Positions 1 to 7,377 of a DNA stretch of 11,136 nucleotides are shown piece after piece. The stretch comes from Klebsiella pneumoniae (lineage in GTDB: Bacteria; Pseudomonadota; Gammaproteobacteria; Pseudomonadales; Azotimanducaceae), in assembly GCA_945878745.1 (NCBI GenBank), contig CAMDVY010000050.1, forward strand, positions 1 to 11,136, given 5' to 3'. Under the pieces are notes generated by a model. That model saw only the letters and a program-made list of their open reading frames with translations, searched no databases and was not told where the DNA came from. Position numbers and translations under genes: made by a program. The stretch's first letter is position 1, and each line of letters starts with the position of its first letter.

Positions 1-290
1 CAGCGGGGTTCGTCGGGATCGCTCTTGCTGTCGAAATAAGGGCTCTGAGGGTCAAACGCCGAACTGTCGGGATACGCCTCGCGGGCGACCCGGGCAATGC
101 CGGCAATGCCAACTTCGGCGCAACTCGAGTGATAGATGAACACCTTGTCACCACGCTTCATCTGATCCCGCATCATGTTGCGGGCCTGATAATTGCGCAC
201 ACCGTACCAGGGCTCCGTCTGTTTCGGTCGTGTTTGCAGATCTTCGATCCCAAACGTGCCCGGTTCGGTTTTCATCAGCCAGTAACTCAT
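1..290 (-). CDS. EVE domain-containing protein (partial, C-terminus off the left edge)
   Basis: An open frame on the minus strand starts at ATG 290-288 and stays open to the window edge, giving 96 full codons. The start MSYWLMKTEP, then WYGVRNYQARNMMRD (residues 28-42), a KRGDKVFIYHSSC stretch (45-57) and AYPDSSAFDPQSPYFD (72-87) are the typical signature blocks of the EVE domain, which has the PUA/YTH-like fold and is related to human THYN1. Family members are about 150 residues, so roughly a third is missing off-window. EVE domains are thought to bind modified bases in RNA or DNA; the ligand of this one cannot be told from sequence. A GAGG at 301-298 lies 7 nt before the ATG and supports this start. 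The gene diverges from the oxidoreductase at 464, so the 173-bp gap between them should hold both promoters. Family assignment is firm; function is inferred. Confidence 0.9.
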   Translation of the reverse strand, partial: MSYWLMKTEPGTFGIEDLQTRPKQTEPWYGVRNYQARNMMRDQMKRGDKVFIYHSSCAEVGIAGIARVAREAYPDSSAFDPQSPYFDSKSDPDEPR

Positions 291-463
291 TCACGTGCCT
301 CGCCAGGATCAAGGTGGAGCGATGCCGAACGTTACCATTAGACTACCTTTTTGGTCAGGCAGCGCCGACCCTTGTGCAGTAGTGAACTGGTGAGCGCTCT
401 CGATGTTGACGACTGAAGCCGGCGTCTATCGCACGCCAACCACACTCTGACGAGGAACTCACC

Positions 464-1546
464 ATGCGTTTTGCCGCCGCCGCTGCACCCAACATTGCCG
501 ATTGGAAGATCTTTGTCGAACTCGAAGCGCTGGGCTTTGACAGTGCCTGGGTGCCGGATTCGCAGATGATCTGGTCCGATACGTTTGCGGTGCTTTCCCT
601 GGTGGCGGCTCATACCACCCGCCTGCGAGTCGGGACCGGCGTTGCGATTGCGCCAACACGTCTGGCGCCGGTCACGGCACATGCCATTGCGTCCATCAAT
701 CAGCTGGCACCCGGGCGCACCTTTCTGGGTATCGGCAGTGGTCACACTGCAATGCGCGCGATGGGTTTCGAGACGATGAAAGGTCCTGCGTTTCGTGAGT
801 ATTTACGCGTCGTTCGAGCGCTCCTGCACGGCGAAGAAGTGGACTACACCCTGGATGGCGAGACCCGGCCGATCCACTTCCTGCATCCGGATCAGGGTTA
901 CATCAATACGACGCATCCGGTGCCGATCTATGTGGGTGCCGATGGTCCGATTGCGCTGAAGGCGGCGGGCGCTTATGGCGATGGGCGCATCTCGGCCATG
1001 GACCCAACCCCGGATCGAATGGTGGCCAGTGTGGCGATTGCACGCGAGGGTGCCAGCGCCGTCGGGCGTGTTTTTCCTGAGCAGTTTTCGCCCATTGCGA
1101 TGGTATCGGCCTGTGTGCTGCAACCCGGCGAGCGCAAGGACTCCGAGCGTGTGGTCGGTCAGGTTGGTGCAACGGTCGTCGGCGTGCTGCACTGGTGGTA
1201 CGAGATGTATCGTGCCTACGGCAACGACGACATGGTTCCGGACCTGTGTCGTGATGAGTGGGCCCAGTATCTGCGGATTGTCTCGGGCTGGAACATGCCA
1301 CCGGAGCGGGTCCATCAGCGACTGCATCTTGGTCACGCGACGTTCCTCGTTCCAGAAGAACGCAAGCTCGTCACGCCGGCAATGATCGAAGCTGCCGGTG
1401 CGCTGGTTGGTGAACCCGACGAAATCATCGCCCGCATTCGCTTGCATGAAGCCGCAGGTTTGCGGGAGCTTGTTTTGCTGCCCACCTTTGATCAGGCGCG
1501 TGCGGTGTTCCGTGACTTTTCCCGGGAGATCATCGCGCGCTATTGA
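464..1546 (+). CDS. LLM class flavin-dependent oxidoreductase (luciferase-like)
   Basis: This 360-residue protein has the bacterial luciferase-like (LLM) TIM-barrel pattern. The first strand and helix are followed by LEALGFDSAWVPDSQ (residues 20-34), then LRVGTGVAIAPTRLAPV (54-70), a HAIASINQLAPGRTFLGIGSG block (73-93), VPIYVGADGPIALKAAGAYGDG (about 153-174) and a C-terminal GEPDEIIARIRLHEAAGLRELVLLP segment (316-340). The family uses reduced FMN or coenzyme F420 for hydride transfer or monooxygenation; the GIGSG motif and the methylenetetrahydromethanopterin-reductase-like layout allow either, and the substrate is not readable. The length is normal for the family. A GAGGA sequence about 7 nt before the ATG supports the start. 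The gene appears monocistronic: it is divergent from the EVE gene and converges on the SAP-domain gene, with a 54-bp gap at its 3' end. Family is certain; cofactor and pathway are not. Confidence 0.92.
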   Translation: MRFAAAAAPNIADWKIFVELEALGFDSAWVPDSQMIWSDTFAVLSLVAAHTTRLRVGTGVAIAPTRLAPVTAHAIASINQLAPGRTFLGIGSGHTAMRAMGFETMKGPAFREYLRVVRALLHGEEVDYTLDGETRPIHFLHPDQGYINTTHPVPIYVGADGPIALKAAGAYGDGRISAMDPTPDRMVASVAIAREGASAVGRVFPEQFSPIAMVSACVLQPGERKDSERVVGQVGATVVGVLHWWYEMYRAYGNDDMVPDLCRDEWAQYLRIVSGWNMPPERVHQRLHLGHATFLVPEERKLVTPAMIEAAGALVGEPDEIIARIRLHEAAGLRELVLLPTFDQARAVFRDFSREIIARY

Positions 1547-1600
1547 TCCCAGCGGAGTGTATTTGACACCTTTCGGGTGAGATCCCGCAGGCTCCAGGAT

Positions 1601-2161
1601 TCATACGCGCTCGCGCTGGTCTACAGGCAGTGATCGATAACGAATCCAGGCGGCGCGGACCTCTTTCGCGGTAGCGCCGGGATGTTGCTCATGAAACGCC
1701 CGGGTGAAGCGATTCAGTTCGAATTGCGCGCCGATGACGACCGTTTTCTGGCGTCGACCAGACTGGTAAAGCGTTATCGCGTCGCCAAGCGTCCGATCGC
1801 CCAGGCTCTCTGCGAGGAACGTGCGGATCGGTCCAGTAAAGCGAAAGCCGGAGCCGGCCTCCCGTTCGAAGAACTCGCGCAAGACCTGACTGGCCCGTTG
1901 GCCCGGTGGAATCAGGGTCTCCCGTGTCAGCGGGGCTTCGAGTTGCCTGCCTGCCGGGCGCGGGCGAGTAGAAGGGCTGGCGGGCGTCTTGCCTTCCAGA
2001 CAGGTAACGATGCGAGCGGTGACATCCTGCTTGGAACCCGTTGCGGGCAGCCCCAGGGTCCGTACAAAGGTGCAGAGCTCGACCTTCAGCCAGTACCAAC
2101 GGAGGAACTCTGTGGTGGTGAGATCACGAGTAAGCGCAGGCCGCGCACTGTCGATGTCCAT
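1601..2161 (-). CDS. SAP domain plus DUF6434 protein
   Basis: This is a 186-residue protein. Residues about 8-58 (RPALTRDLTTTEFLRWYWLK, then LGLPATGSKQDVTARI) match a SAP motif, a helix-extended-loop-helix fold that usually binds nucleic acid, with the conserved G-x-K-x-x-L/V-x-x-R-I pattern at 42-51. A proline- and arginine-rich linker (about 59-78) leads to a C-terminal part (about 80-175) with FFEREAGSGFRFTGPIRTFL, DAITLYQ and a KTVVIGAQFELNRFTRAFHE stretch, which resembles the DUF6434 domain often found behind SAP in bacteria. No function is established for DUF6434; a nucleic-acid-associated role is only inferred from SAP. The start ATG shares one base with the TGA of the upstream GAPDH gene (TGATG). 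A GGAG lies rather far upstream (about 14 nt), so translation is probably coupled to GAPDH. No transmembrane segment or signal peptide is visible. Confidence 0.85.
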   Translation of the reverse strand: MDIDSARPALTRDLTTTEFLRWYWLKVELCTFVRTLGLPATGSKQDVTARIVTCLEGKTPASPSTRPRPAGRQLEAPLTRETLIPPGQRASQVLREFFEREAGSGFRFTGPIRTFLAESLGDRTLGDAITLYQSGRRQKTVVIGAQFELNRFTRAFHEQHPGATAKEVRAAWIRYRSLPVDQRERV

Positions 2162-3192
2162 CAGGCAACGAACTCGGGCTCCAGCCCATCCATTCGACCG
2201 ATCTTCTGGATCAGGTCTTCAACTCGACAGGAGTATCCCCACTCGTTGTCGTACCAGCCGATGACCTTGACGAACTCCCCGCCGATCACCTGCGTCAATT
2301 CGGCGTCAAAGACACAGCTGTGGCTATTGCCGACGATGTCGCTGGAAACCACCGCGTCGGTGCAGTACTGCAGGATTCCCTTCAACCGGCCGTTGGCCGC
2401 CACACGGAATGCAGCATTGATCTCATCGACAGTAGCTGGCTTGAGTAACTCCAGAGTCAGGTCGACCACGCTGCCGTCGGGCACGGGTACACGCATGGCC
2501 AGACCATCAAGTTTGCCCGCCAGTGCAGGAATCACCCGCCCGATGGCGGACGCCGCGCCAGTGCTGGTGGGAATGATGTTCAGTGCCGCATGGCGGGATC
2601 GTCGGAAGTCCTTGTGCGGTGAGTCCACCAGGTTCTGATCGGAGGTGTAGGCGTGAATGGTGTTCATCAGCCCACGGCGAATGCCAAACGCATCGTTCAG
2701 GACCATGGCCATGGGCGCGGCACAGTTGGTTGTACAACTGGCATTGCTGATGATGGTGGAAGCCGGGGTGACGACATGATCGTTCACGCCCAGGACCACG
2801 GTGCTGTCGAGATCATCCTTGGTGGGCACCGTGATCAGTACCCGTCGAGCCCCTTGTTTGAGATGGGCCTCGAGTTCAGTGACGCTGCGGAACTTGCCCG
2901 TGCTTTCGATGACGTAGTCGACCCCCAGTTCTCGCCACGGCAGCTTGTTCGGGTCTTTTTCACTCAGCACGCGAAACGGATCCCCATCGATGGTCAGCAC
3001 ATCGCCATTGAGGGATACCTCACCGGGGTAGATGCCATGCACGCTGTCGAATTTGAAGGCATAGGCGAGGGCATCAGGCGGCGCCAGGTCGTTGATGGCG
3101 ACGACATCGAAGTGCTTGCGCAGTTTGGCGATGCGGGTGACGGTGCGGCCGATTCGACCGAAGCCGTTGATGGCTATTTTGGGGGCTGGCAT
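2161..3192 (-). CDS. gap: Type I glyceraldehyde-3-phosphate dehydrogenase
   Basis: This is a 343-residue enzyme that oxidises and phosphorylates glyceraldehyde 3-phosphate to 1,3-bisphosphoglycerate in glycolysis, or runs in reverse in gluconeogenesis. The N-terminal Rossmann motif INGFGRIGR is at residues 8-16. VVAINDL at 30-36, with Asp35 in the usual NAD-selecting position, suggests NAD rather than NADP use. The catalytic block SNASCTTNCAAP (149-160) contains nucleophile Cys153, and His180 in the TIHAYT stretch is the expected base. STGAASAIG, LAMRVPVPDGSVVDL and WYDNEWGYSCRV (313-324) are further hallmarks. The frame extends 17 codons upstream to 3243, but the ATG at 3192 is chosen because it starts exactly where homologues do and has GGAG 8 nt upstream. 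It is the first gene of a two-gene unit with the SAP-DUF6434 gene. It is not the Epd (erythrose-4-phosphate) type, judging from the HAYTSDQNLVDSPHKD region. Confidence 0.97.
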   Translation of the reverse strand: MPAPKIAINGFGRIGRTVTRIAKLRKHFDVVAINDLAPPDALAYAFKFDSVHGIYPGEVSLNGDVLTIDGDPFRVLSEKDPNKLPWRELGVDYVIESTGKFRSVTELEAHLKQGARRVLITVPTKDDLDSTVVLGVNDHVVTPASTIISNASCTTNCAAPMAMVLNDAFGIRRGLMNTIHAYTSDQNLVDSPHKDFRRSRHAALNIIPTSTGAASAIGRVIPALAGKLDGLAMRVPVPDGSVVDLTLELLKPATVDEINAAFRVAANGRLKGILQYCTDAVVSSDIVGNSHSCVFDAELTQVIGGEFVKVIGWYDNEWGYSCRVEDLIQKIGRMDGLEPEFVA

Positions 3193-3292
3193 GTTAGTTC
3201 TCCGGTCAGGACAAGGCGTCAAGGACTGAGTACAAAACCACAAGCATTGACGAGGAAAGAGATCGACTTCAGTTGTGATCCGATCGTCACCG

Positions 3293-3298
3293 ACTATA
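3293..3298 (-). promoter_or_regulatory. Possible -10 element for the gap operon
   Basis: Read on the minus strand this is TATAGT, five of six matches to the sigma70 -10 consensus, about 100 nt before the GAPDH start. Seventeen bases further upstream is CTGTGG, a poor -35 match. It is the best promoter-like element seen in the leader, but the assignment is weak. Confidence 0.25.
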
Positions 3299-3694
3299 AC
3301 CTTTGAAGCCGATCTCCACAGCCCGCGGTTCTGGTGTTCAGAATACTGGAAATTCTGCGCTGGTCAGTCATCACGTGACGGGACATCAAAATTTTTTCCC
3401 TTGACCACATTTCGGGGAGTTAGTTTCCTGAAACGTTCAGATGCCATTGGAGTGGTGTCATGCACAGATTCCGGGAGTGTCTGGTAGTTTTTCTGTTCAC
3501 GGAGCTTGAATAGAGACCGTTCGATTCGTTTTTTATCCCCTGCCTTCTTCGACCCTCAGGTCGCCCCCCAACGTAGTCGTCTTAGACCATTGATGGTGTT
3601 TGCGGGCTGTTGCCGATCGACGTTATTCGACCCGATAGTCTTTCAACGGCAGCGAGCTAGAGCCGTATTCGACGCGGTATAGACGGGGGCTTCC

Positions 3695-4012
3695 ATGCGA
3701 CGATTTGTCATCGTTCTACTGTGTGTTTGCAGCGCACGCATCTAGGCAGAACAACTGTTCGTTTCGGTCAATGAACCAGGCAAACCACTGGAATAAACAT
3801 CTGCCACACCGAAGATCGCCGCAGAACCGGAAATCGTGGTGAACGCGAAAGATCCTGCGGCCAAGGTCGTCCGCGATGCGCGAGAAGGCGAGTACGCGTT
3901 ATCGCTTTCGGCTGCGACCCAAACGGATGTCAGTTGTTTGAGCAGCGAAAAGGGTCGGCTCCTTCTTCTTCCGCGAAGCGCGCATACGAATCCTTCACCG
4001 TTGACGAGTTGA
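3695..4012 (+). pseudogene. Candidate decayed secreted-protein gene
   Basis: From ATG 3695 the frame reads MRRFVIVLLCVCSARI, a short signal-peptide-like start (two Arg, then a hydrophobic run), and then hits TAG at 3743-3745. The same frame continues AEQLFVSVNEPGKPLE, hits TAA at 3794-3796, and then stays open for about 70 codons (including IAAEPEIVVNAKDPAAKVV and REGEYALSLSAATQTDV) to TGA at 4010-4012. From roughly 3950 a neighbouring frame looks more protein-like (AKRAYESFTVDELSSASASI) and runs into the end of the kinase gene, which hints at a frameshift. GGGGG lies 5 nt before the ATG as a possible ribosome site. I do not recognise the family. The reading as a pseudogene rests on the signal peptide followed by AEQLFVSV, which has the look of a cleaved mature N-terminus, and on amino-acid composition; chance cannot be excluded. 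Confidence 0.4.
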
Positions 4013-4061
4013 GCAGCGCCTCAGCCAGCATCGAGGTGTGTCCGCGTGGTTCTTACTGTGA

Positions 4062-6194
4062 TCAATGCGGCAGACCTTTCGTCGGCGCGGCGGCGGAGGC
4101 TCTCGCCTGAGCCAGCTGTAGCGCCACCGACAGCGTCTCCATGAGTTCCTCCACCCGGACCGGTTTCGTGAGATAGCGAAAGAAGCCGGCTTTCATGCCA
4201 CGGTCGATGTCGCGCGGCATCGCATTCGCACTCAGCGCGATAACAGGAATGTGGGCGGTCGTCGGATCTTCGGTGAGCCTTCCCAGTGCTTCGAGGCCGC
4301 TGATGCCAGGCAGGTTGATGTCCATCAGTATCACGTCGGGCTGGGCGGCGCGCGCAATCTCGATGCCGCTCAGGCCATCCTTCGCGGTCAGCAACTGGAT
4401 GTCAGGTCGGCGCTCCAGCAAGCGCTGCACGAGCAGCAGATTGGCCGGGTTGTCCTCGACGTACAACACGGTGCGGCCGAGCCAACCGGCGGACACCGGT
4501 GGCGACGTCGCAACGTTTGGTGCCGCGTCAGGTAACGGCGTATCCGTTGTCGATTCGAGTTCGATCCAGAACACGCTGCCCTCGTTGACGCGGCTTTCAA
4601 CGCCGATTTCGCCGTGCATCAACTCCACCAGGCGCTTGCTCACGACCAGGCCGATACCCGTGCCCTCCTCGGTACCTGCCTCCTGGCCGAGGCGGTTGAA
4701 GGGCTGGAACATCTGGGCAAGCTGTTCCGGCGCCAGACCTCGGCCGCTGTCATGCACTTCGATGCGCAAGCGCTGGTTGTCGGTGGAGTGACAGCGCACG
4801 TCCACGGTGCCGTTCTTACGGTTGTACTTGATTGCGTTGGACAACAGGTTGATGAGCACTTGCTTCGTGCGTGTTCGGTCGGCGTTGACGCAACAGACGG
4901 TTTCGAAGCGTGGGAAGGAGACCTGTATTCCGCTCTTTTGCGCCTGCGGTTCGGTCATGGCCTGGCACTCGGCCAGCACCTCGGCCAGCGATACGCTTTC
5001 CAAAGACAGCACAAGCTTGCCGGATTCGATCAGCGACAGGTCGAGAATCTCGTTGATCAACTCCAGGAGGTACCAGCCCGCCTGGAGGATTTGCTCAACG
5101 CTGGCTTTCTGGCTCGGTGATGGCTCCGGCGAGCCCGACTCGATCAGCTGGGCAAAGCCGAGGATCGCGTTCAGCGGCGAACGCAGCTCATGGCTCATGC
5201 TGGAGAGGAAGTCCGATTTCGCGAGGTTAGCCTTTTCGGCGGCGGACTTGGCACCTTGCAGTTCGGCGTTGGTTTCCTGAAGTGCCTGGTCGAGCAGTTT
5301 GCGTTCGGTGACGTCGCGCGCCGCAGCGAACACGCCCTGCAGGGTTCTGTCGCGGTCGTAGAACGTGGTCGCATTGTACGACACCACGGTTTCCCTGCCG
5401 TCGCGCGCGCGCGCGGTGAGCTCGTAGTTGGTGATCTTGTTTTCGCGCAACACACGTTTGACGCCGGCTTCGGCGCGCTGCGGGTCGGTGAAATAGTTCT
5501 TGAATGGCGCGCCGATCAGTTCGTCGCGCGTGCAGCCGGTCAGCGCTTCCATCTGCTTGTTGACGTCGGAGATGATCCCCGACGGATCGGTCGTCATCAG
5601 CGCATCGATGTTCGATTCGATGAGCGATCGGGTGTAGAACTGCTGGTCGCGCAGGCGCTGGTCGAGCTTCATCTGCTCGGCCTCGACCTGCTTGCGTGCC
5701 GTGTTGTCGGTACCGATCAGCAGGTAACCGATGATTATGCTCTCCTCATCGCGCAGCGCCGTCACGGAAACCACCGCCGGGAAACGGCTGCCGTCCTTGC
5801 GGATGTAGGTCAGCTCGTAGATGTCCTCGATGCCGCGCGAGGCCTTGAACACCAGCGCTTCGAAGCCGGGCGTGATCTCGACGCCAAGTTCGGCACTCAA
5901 CGCTGTCGCCCGTATCAACAATTCGTCGGGGTCGGAAATCTCGGCCGGCGTCACCTTGTTCAGCACATCGGCGGCTGTGTAGCCCAGCATGCGCTCGGCG
6001 CCGACGTTGAAGATCTGGATCACGCCCTTGGCGTCGGTGGCGATGCTGGAGAAGTTGGCGCTGTTGAAGATAGCGTTCTGTAGCGCCCCGGCCTGCTTCA
6101 GTATCGCCTGACGCTGAAGTTCAATGCTTGAGTCGCGTTCAGCAAGTTCAACGGGTACATCGAGCTCGATGGAGCCATCTGTCGTCGCGGGCAA
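4062..6194 (-). CDS. Hybrid sensor histidine kinase (PAS-PAS-HisKA-HATPase-REC)
   Basis: This is a 710-residue cytoplasmic signalling protein with no transmembrane segment or signal peptide. A first PAS domain spans about 38-165 (ATDAKGVIQIFNVGAERMLGY, then the YIRKDGSRFPAVVSVTALRD PAC part). A second PAS/PAC spans about 185-298 (TTDPSGIISDVNKQMEALTG, then VFAAARDVTERK). A short coiled coil (299-326) leads to HisKA with SHELRSPLNA, phosphoacceptor His335. The HATPase has the N-box NLLSNAIKY (449-457), DSGRG (482-486) and GTGIGL (511-516). A linker leads to a receiver domain (575-690) with acidic Glu580/Asp581, phosphoacceptor Asp625 in LMDINLPG, Ser655 and Lys677. All catalytic residues are present. 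It ends without Hpt or output domain, so it must pass its signal to a partner not in this window. The start is TTG at 6194-6192, chosen because GGAGG (6205-6201) sits 6 nt upstream and no ATG occurs in frame before residue 69. It is not in an operon with its neighbours. Confidence 0.95.
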   Translation of the reverse strand: MPATTDGSIELDVPVELAERDSSIELQRQAILKQAGALQNAIFNSANFSSIATDAKGVIQIFNVGAERMLGYTAADVLNKVTPAEISDPDELLIRATALSAELGVEITPGFEALVFKASRGIEDIYELTYIRKDGSRFPAVVSVTALRDEESIIIGYLLIGTDNTARKQVEAEQMKLDQRLRDQQFYTRSLIESNIDALMTTDPSGIISDVNKQMEALTGCTRDELIGAPFKNYFTDPQRAEAGVKRVLRENKITNYELTARARDGRETVVSYNATTFYDRDRTLQGVFAAARDVTERKLLDQALQETNAELQGAKSAAEKANLAKSDFLSSMSHELRSPLNAILGFAQLIESGSPEPSPSQKASVEQILQAGWYLLELINEILDLSLIESGKLVLSLESVSLAEVLAECQAMTEPQAQKSGIQVSFPRFETVCCVNADRTRTKQVLINLLSNAIKYNRKNGTVDVRCHSTDNQRLRIEVHDSGRGLAPEQLAQMFQPFNRLGQEAGTEEGTGIGLVVSKRLVELMHGEIGVESRVNEGSVFWIELESTTDTPLPDAAPNVATSPPVSAGWLGRTVLYVEDNPANLLLVQRLLERRPDIQLLTAKDGLSGIEIARAAQPDVILMDINLPGISGLEALGRLTEDPTTAHIPVIALSANAMPRDIDRGMKAGFFRYLTKPVRVEELMETLSVALQLAQARASAAAPTKGLPH

Positions 6195-6598
6195 GGGAAT
6201 CCTCCGGAAATGAACGCGTGTCAGAATTCGTCGCGCAGACTCGGAAAGCTGCGCAGTGCTTGGCTCTTCCAGGAATGAGGAAAACCCGCTCCCTTAGGCG
6301 TCAATACGGGGCGGATGCTCGGCGAGGCGTCGCCCGGCGTCTGTGCGCCAACGCACTTAGCGACACCAACGAACCGCCCTGTTCTGAAAATCTGCCTATC
6401 AATATCGAACGAATGAAAGCGACCAACAACTTGCTGGCAGCGATTCTGTTCTGGTGTCGCCGCACGCTGCACACACGACAGATCCGGGTCATGGTCATTC
6501 GAACTTCCGAAGATCTGCGTGTAATGGCATCGCGTCATTCGATCCAGATGGCGGGTGGGGTATGGCGCTTCCTGCGAACCGTGGGTGGTGGGGTCTCG
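6195..6598. other. Intergenic region between hybrid kinase and molybdoenzyme remnant
   Basis: About 400 bp. It should hold the promoter of the leftward-read kinase. A plus-strand frame (open from TTG 6128 and including ATGs at 6491 and 6524) runs through it into the molybdoenzyme fragment, but the encoded residues before about 6599 are Arg-rich and resemble no part of that family, including the expected CxxC iron-sulfur motif. No repeat, terminator or insertion-sequence end was recognised. Confidence 0.5.
6201..6205 (-). promoter_or_regulatory. Strong ribosome binding site before the TTG start of the kinase
   Basis: On the minus strand this reads GGAGG and is separated by ATTCCC (6 nt) from TTG 6194-6192. 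It decides the start of the hybrid kinase, since no in-frame ATG is available nearby. Confidence 0.75.
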
Positions 6599-7117
6599 TA
6601 TGGCGCATGTAAAGGTGCTTATGCGCCAAAACTCTTCGCGCATCCCGATCGGCTGATGTTTCCACTCAAGCGCAAGGGTGAACGCGGTTTCGGTGGTTGG
6701 GAACGTGTGAGCTGGGAAGCAGCCATGGACGATATCGCTGCGCGTCTGCGCAAGGTCACCGACACGAACGGTCCCAAAGGGTTTGCCGTGGCCACGAGCA
6801 ACTGGAACACCACCGTCGACAACGGCATGTGCCGCCGCTTCATGAATCTCCTGGGATCGACCAGTTTCATCAGCGGCGTGGCCTACTGCATGGGTAACAC
6901 TGCGGCAGCACGCCGCATGGTCTATGGCTGGTACCCACGCGCCGATATCCTCAACAGCGAGTGCATCCTGCCGTTCGGCCACAACCCGCGCAGGCACTGC
7001 TGGACGTCGGAATTCAAGATGGTTCGGGTGGCGCAGGCCATCGGGGCGAAGCTGATCATGCTCGACCCACGAAAGAGCGAGAACGCGGAAGCCGCTGATT
7101 TGTGGTTGCCGCTATAA
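6599..7117 (+). pseudogene. Molybdopterin oxidoreductase fragment, truncated at both ends
   Basis: About 172 residues match the N-terminal third of the DMSO-reductase superfamily (bis-molybdopterin oxidoreductases). They begin at YGACKGAYAPKLFAHPDRL, which corresponds to the last Cys of the Fe4S4 motif and the following KG...HPDRL block. Next come FPLKRKGERGFGGWERVSW, a DDIAARL helix, GFAVATSNWNTT, the RRFMNLLGSTSFISG segment, DILNSECILPFGHNP and IGAKLIMLDPRKSENAEAAD. The frame stops at TAA 7115-7117 right after DLWLPL, where family members continue with R-P/A-G-T/S-D for another 400 or more residues. The upstream CxxCxxxC part is also absent. The bases just after the stop (CCGGATCCGAG) could be a one-base-deleted remnant of a PGSD-type continuation, which is inference. 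The frame is open from 6128, and the ATG at 6491 could still drive translation of a short product, but a working enzyme is very unlikely. Its substrate specificity cannot be told. Confidence 0.8.
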
Positions 7118-7377
7118 CCGGATCCGAGCGGGTTTTCGTGCGAAGAAACCTATCATTCTGAATCGTTCAGTGCACCACGATTTCAGCGACGGACAGGCAT
7201 ACGCAGATGTGGCAGGCGCTATTGCTTGAGCACAGGGAGGATAGGAAGGATAACGGGTGTTTGGTCGATGTCCGGCGAAGAGCGTGCAAACGATCAGACG
7301 AATGTGAGGTTCACGCAGGAATGTGGTCTGCTATCCCCACGGTCGCGGGCGTGAAGTGTCCCAAGCGCAGTGGCTGA
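7118..7377. other. Gap between molybdoenzyme remnant and the ABC operon 3' end
   Basis: These 260 bp lie between two converging units. All three plus-strand frames were read for leftover molybdoenzyme sequence. The frame from 7119 stays open for about 30 codons (RAKKPIILNRSV, then GQAYADVAGAIA) but was not recognised. No convincing intrinsic terminator for the exporter operon was found. Confidence 0.5.

Larger units (their letters stand above)
3193..4061. other. Long intergenic region with no intact gene
   Basis: About 870 bp separates the GAPDH start from the end of the hybrid kinase gene. Both flanking genes are read leftwards, so this stretch holds the kinase's 3' end and the GAPDH leader. 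Short frames such as 3275-3487 on the plus strand are rich in Ser, Arg and Cys and resemble no protein I recognise. The right half carries the candidate wrecked secreted-protein gene listed separately. A 5-2-5 inverted repeat (GTTTCCTGAAAC) lies at 3423-3434, and a TCACGTGA palindrome at 3371-3378; neither has a clear role. No hairpin followed by a T-run was found for the kinase. Confidence 0.6.

Noticed and set aside
404..424. TTGACG as a -35 element for the flavin oxidoreductase
   Set aside because: No acceptable -10 sequence lies at 16-18 nt spacing; the nearest TATCG is too close.
338..1447. Long minus-strand open frames opposite the flavin oxidoreductase gene (338-745, 803-1447)
   Set aside because: They are antisense to a clear LLM gene, are rich in Arg, His and Cys, and show no recognisable motif.
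1547..1600. Possible bidirectional terminator between the converging oxidoreductase and SAP genes (CACC-TTTCG-GGTG)
   Set aside because: The stem is only 4 bp and has no T-run on either side.
1682..2638. A 318-codon plus-strand frame
   Set aside because: It lies antisense across two well-identified genes (SAP-DUF6434 and GAPDH) and encodes low-complexity Ser/Thr/Arg-rich sequence.
3193..3243. Seventeen extra N-terminal codons on GAPDH
   Set aside because: The homologous N-terminus begins at MPAPKIAINGFGRIGR with its own Shine-Dalgarno; the extension resembles leader sequence.
3371..3378. TCACGTGA palindrome
   Set aside because: An 8-bp palindrome is expected by chance in 11 kb, and it is not positioned near a recognisable promoter.
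5190..6083. A 297-codon plus-strand frame opposite the hybrid kinase
   Set aside because: It is a mirror frame of PAS and kinase coding sequence with biased Val/Gly/Arg composition and no family match.
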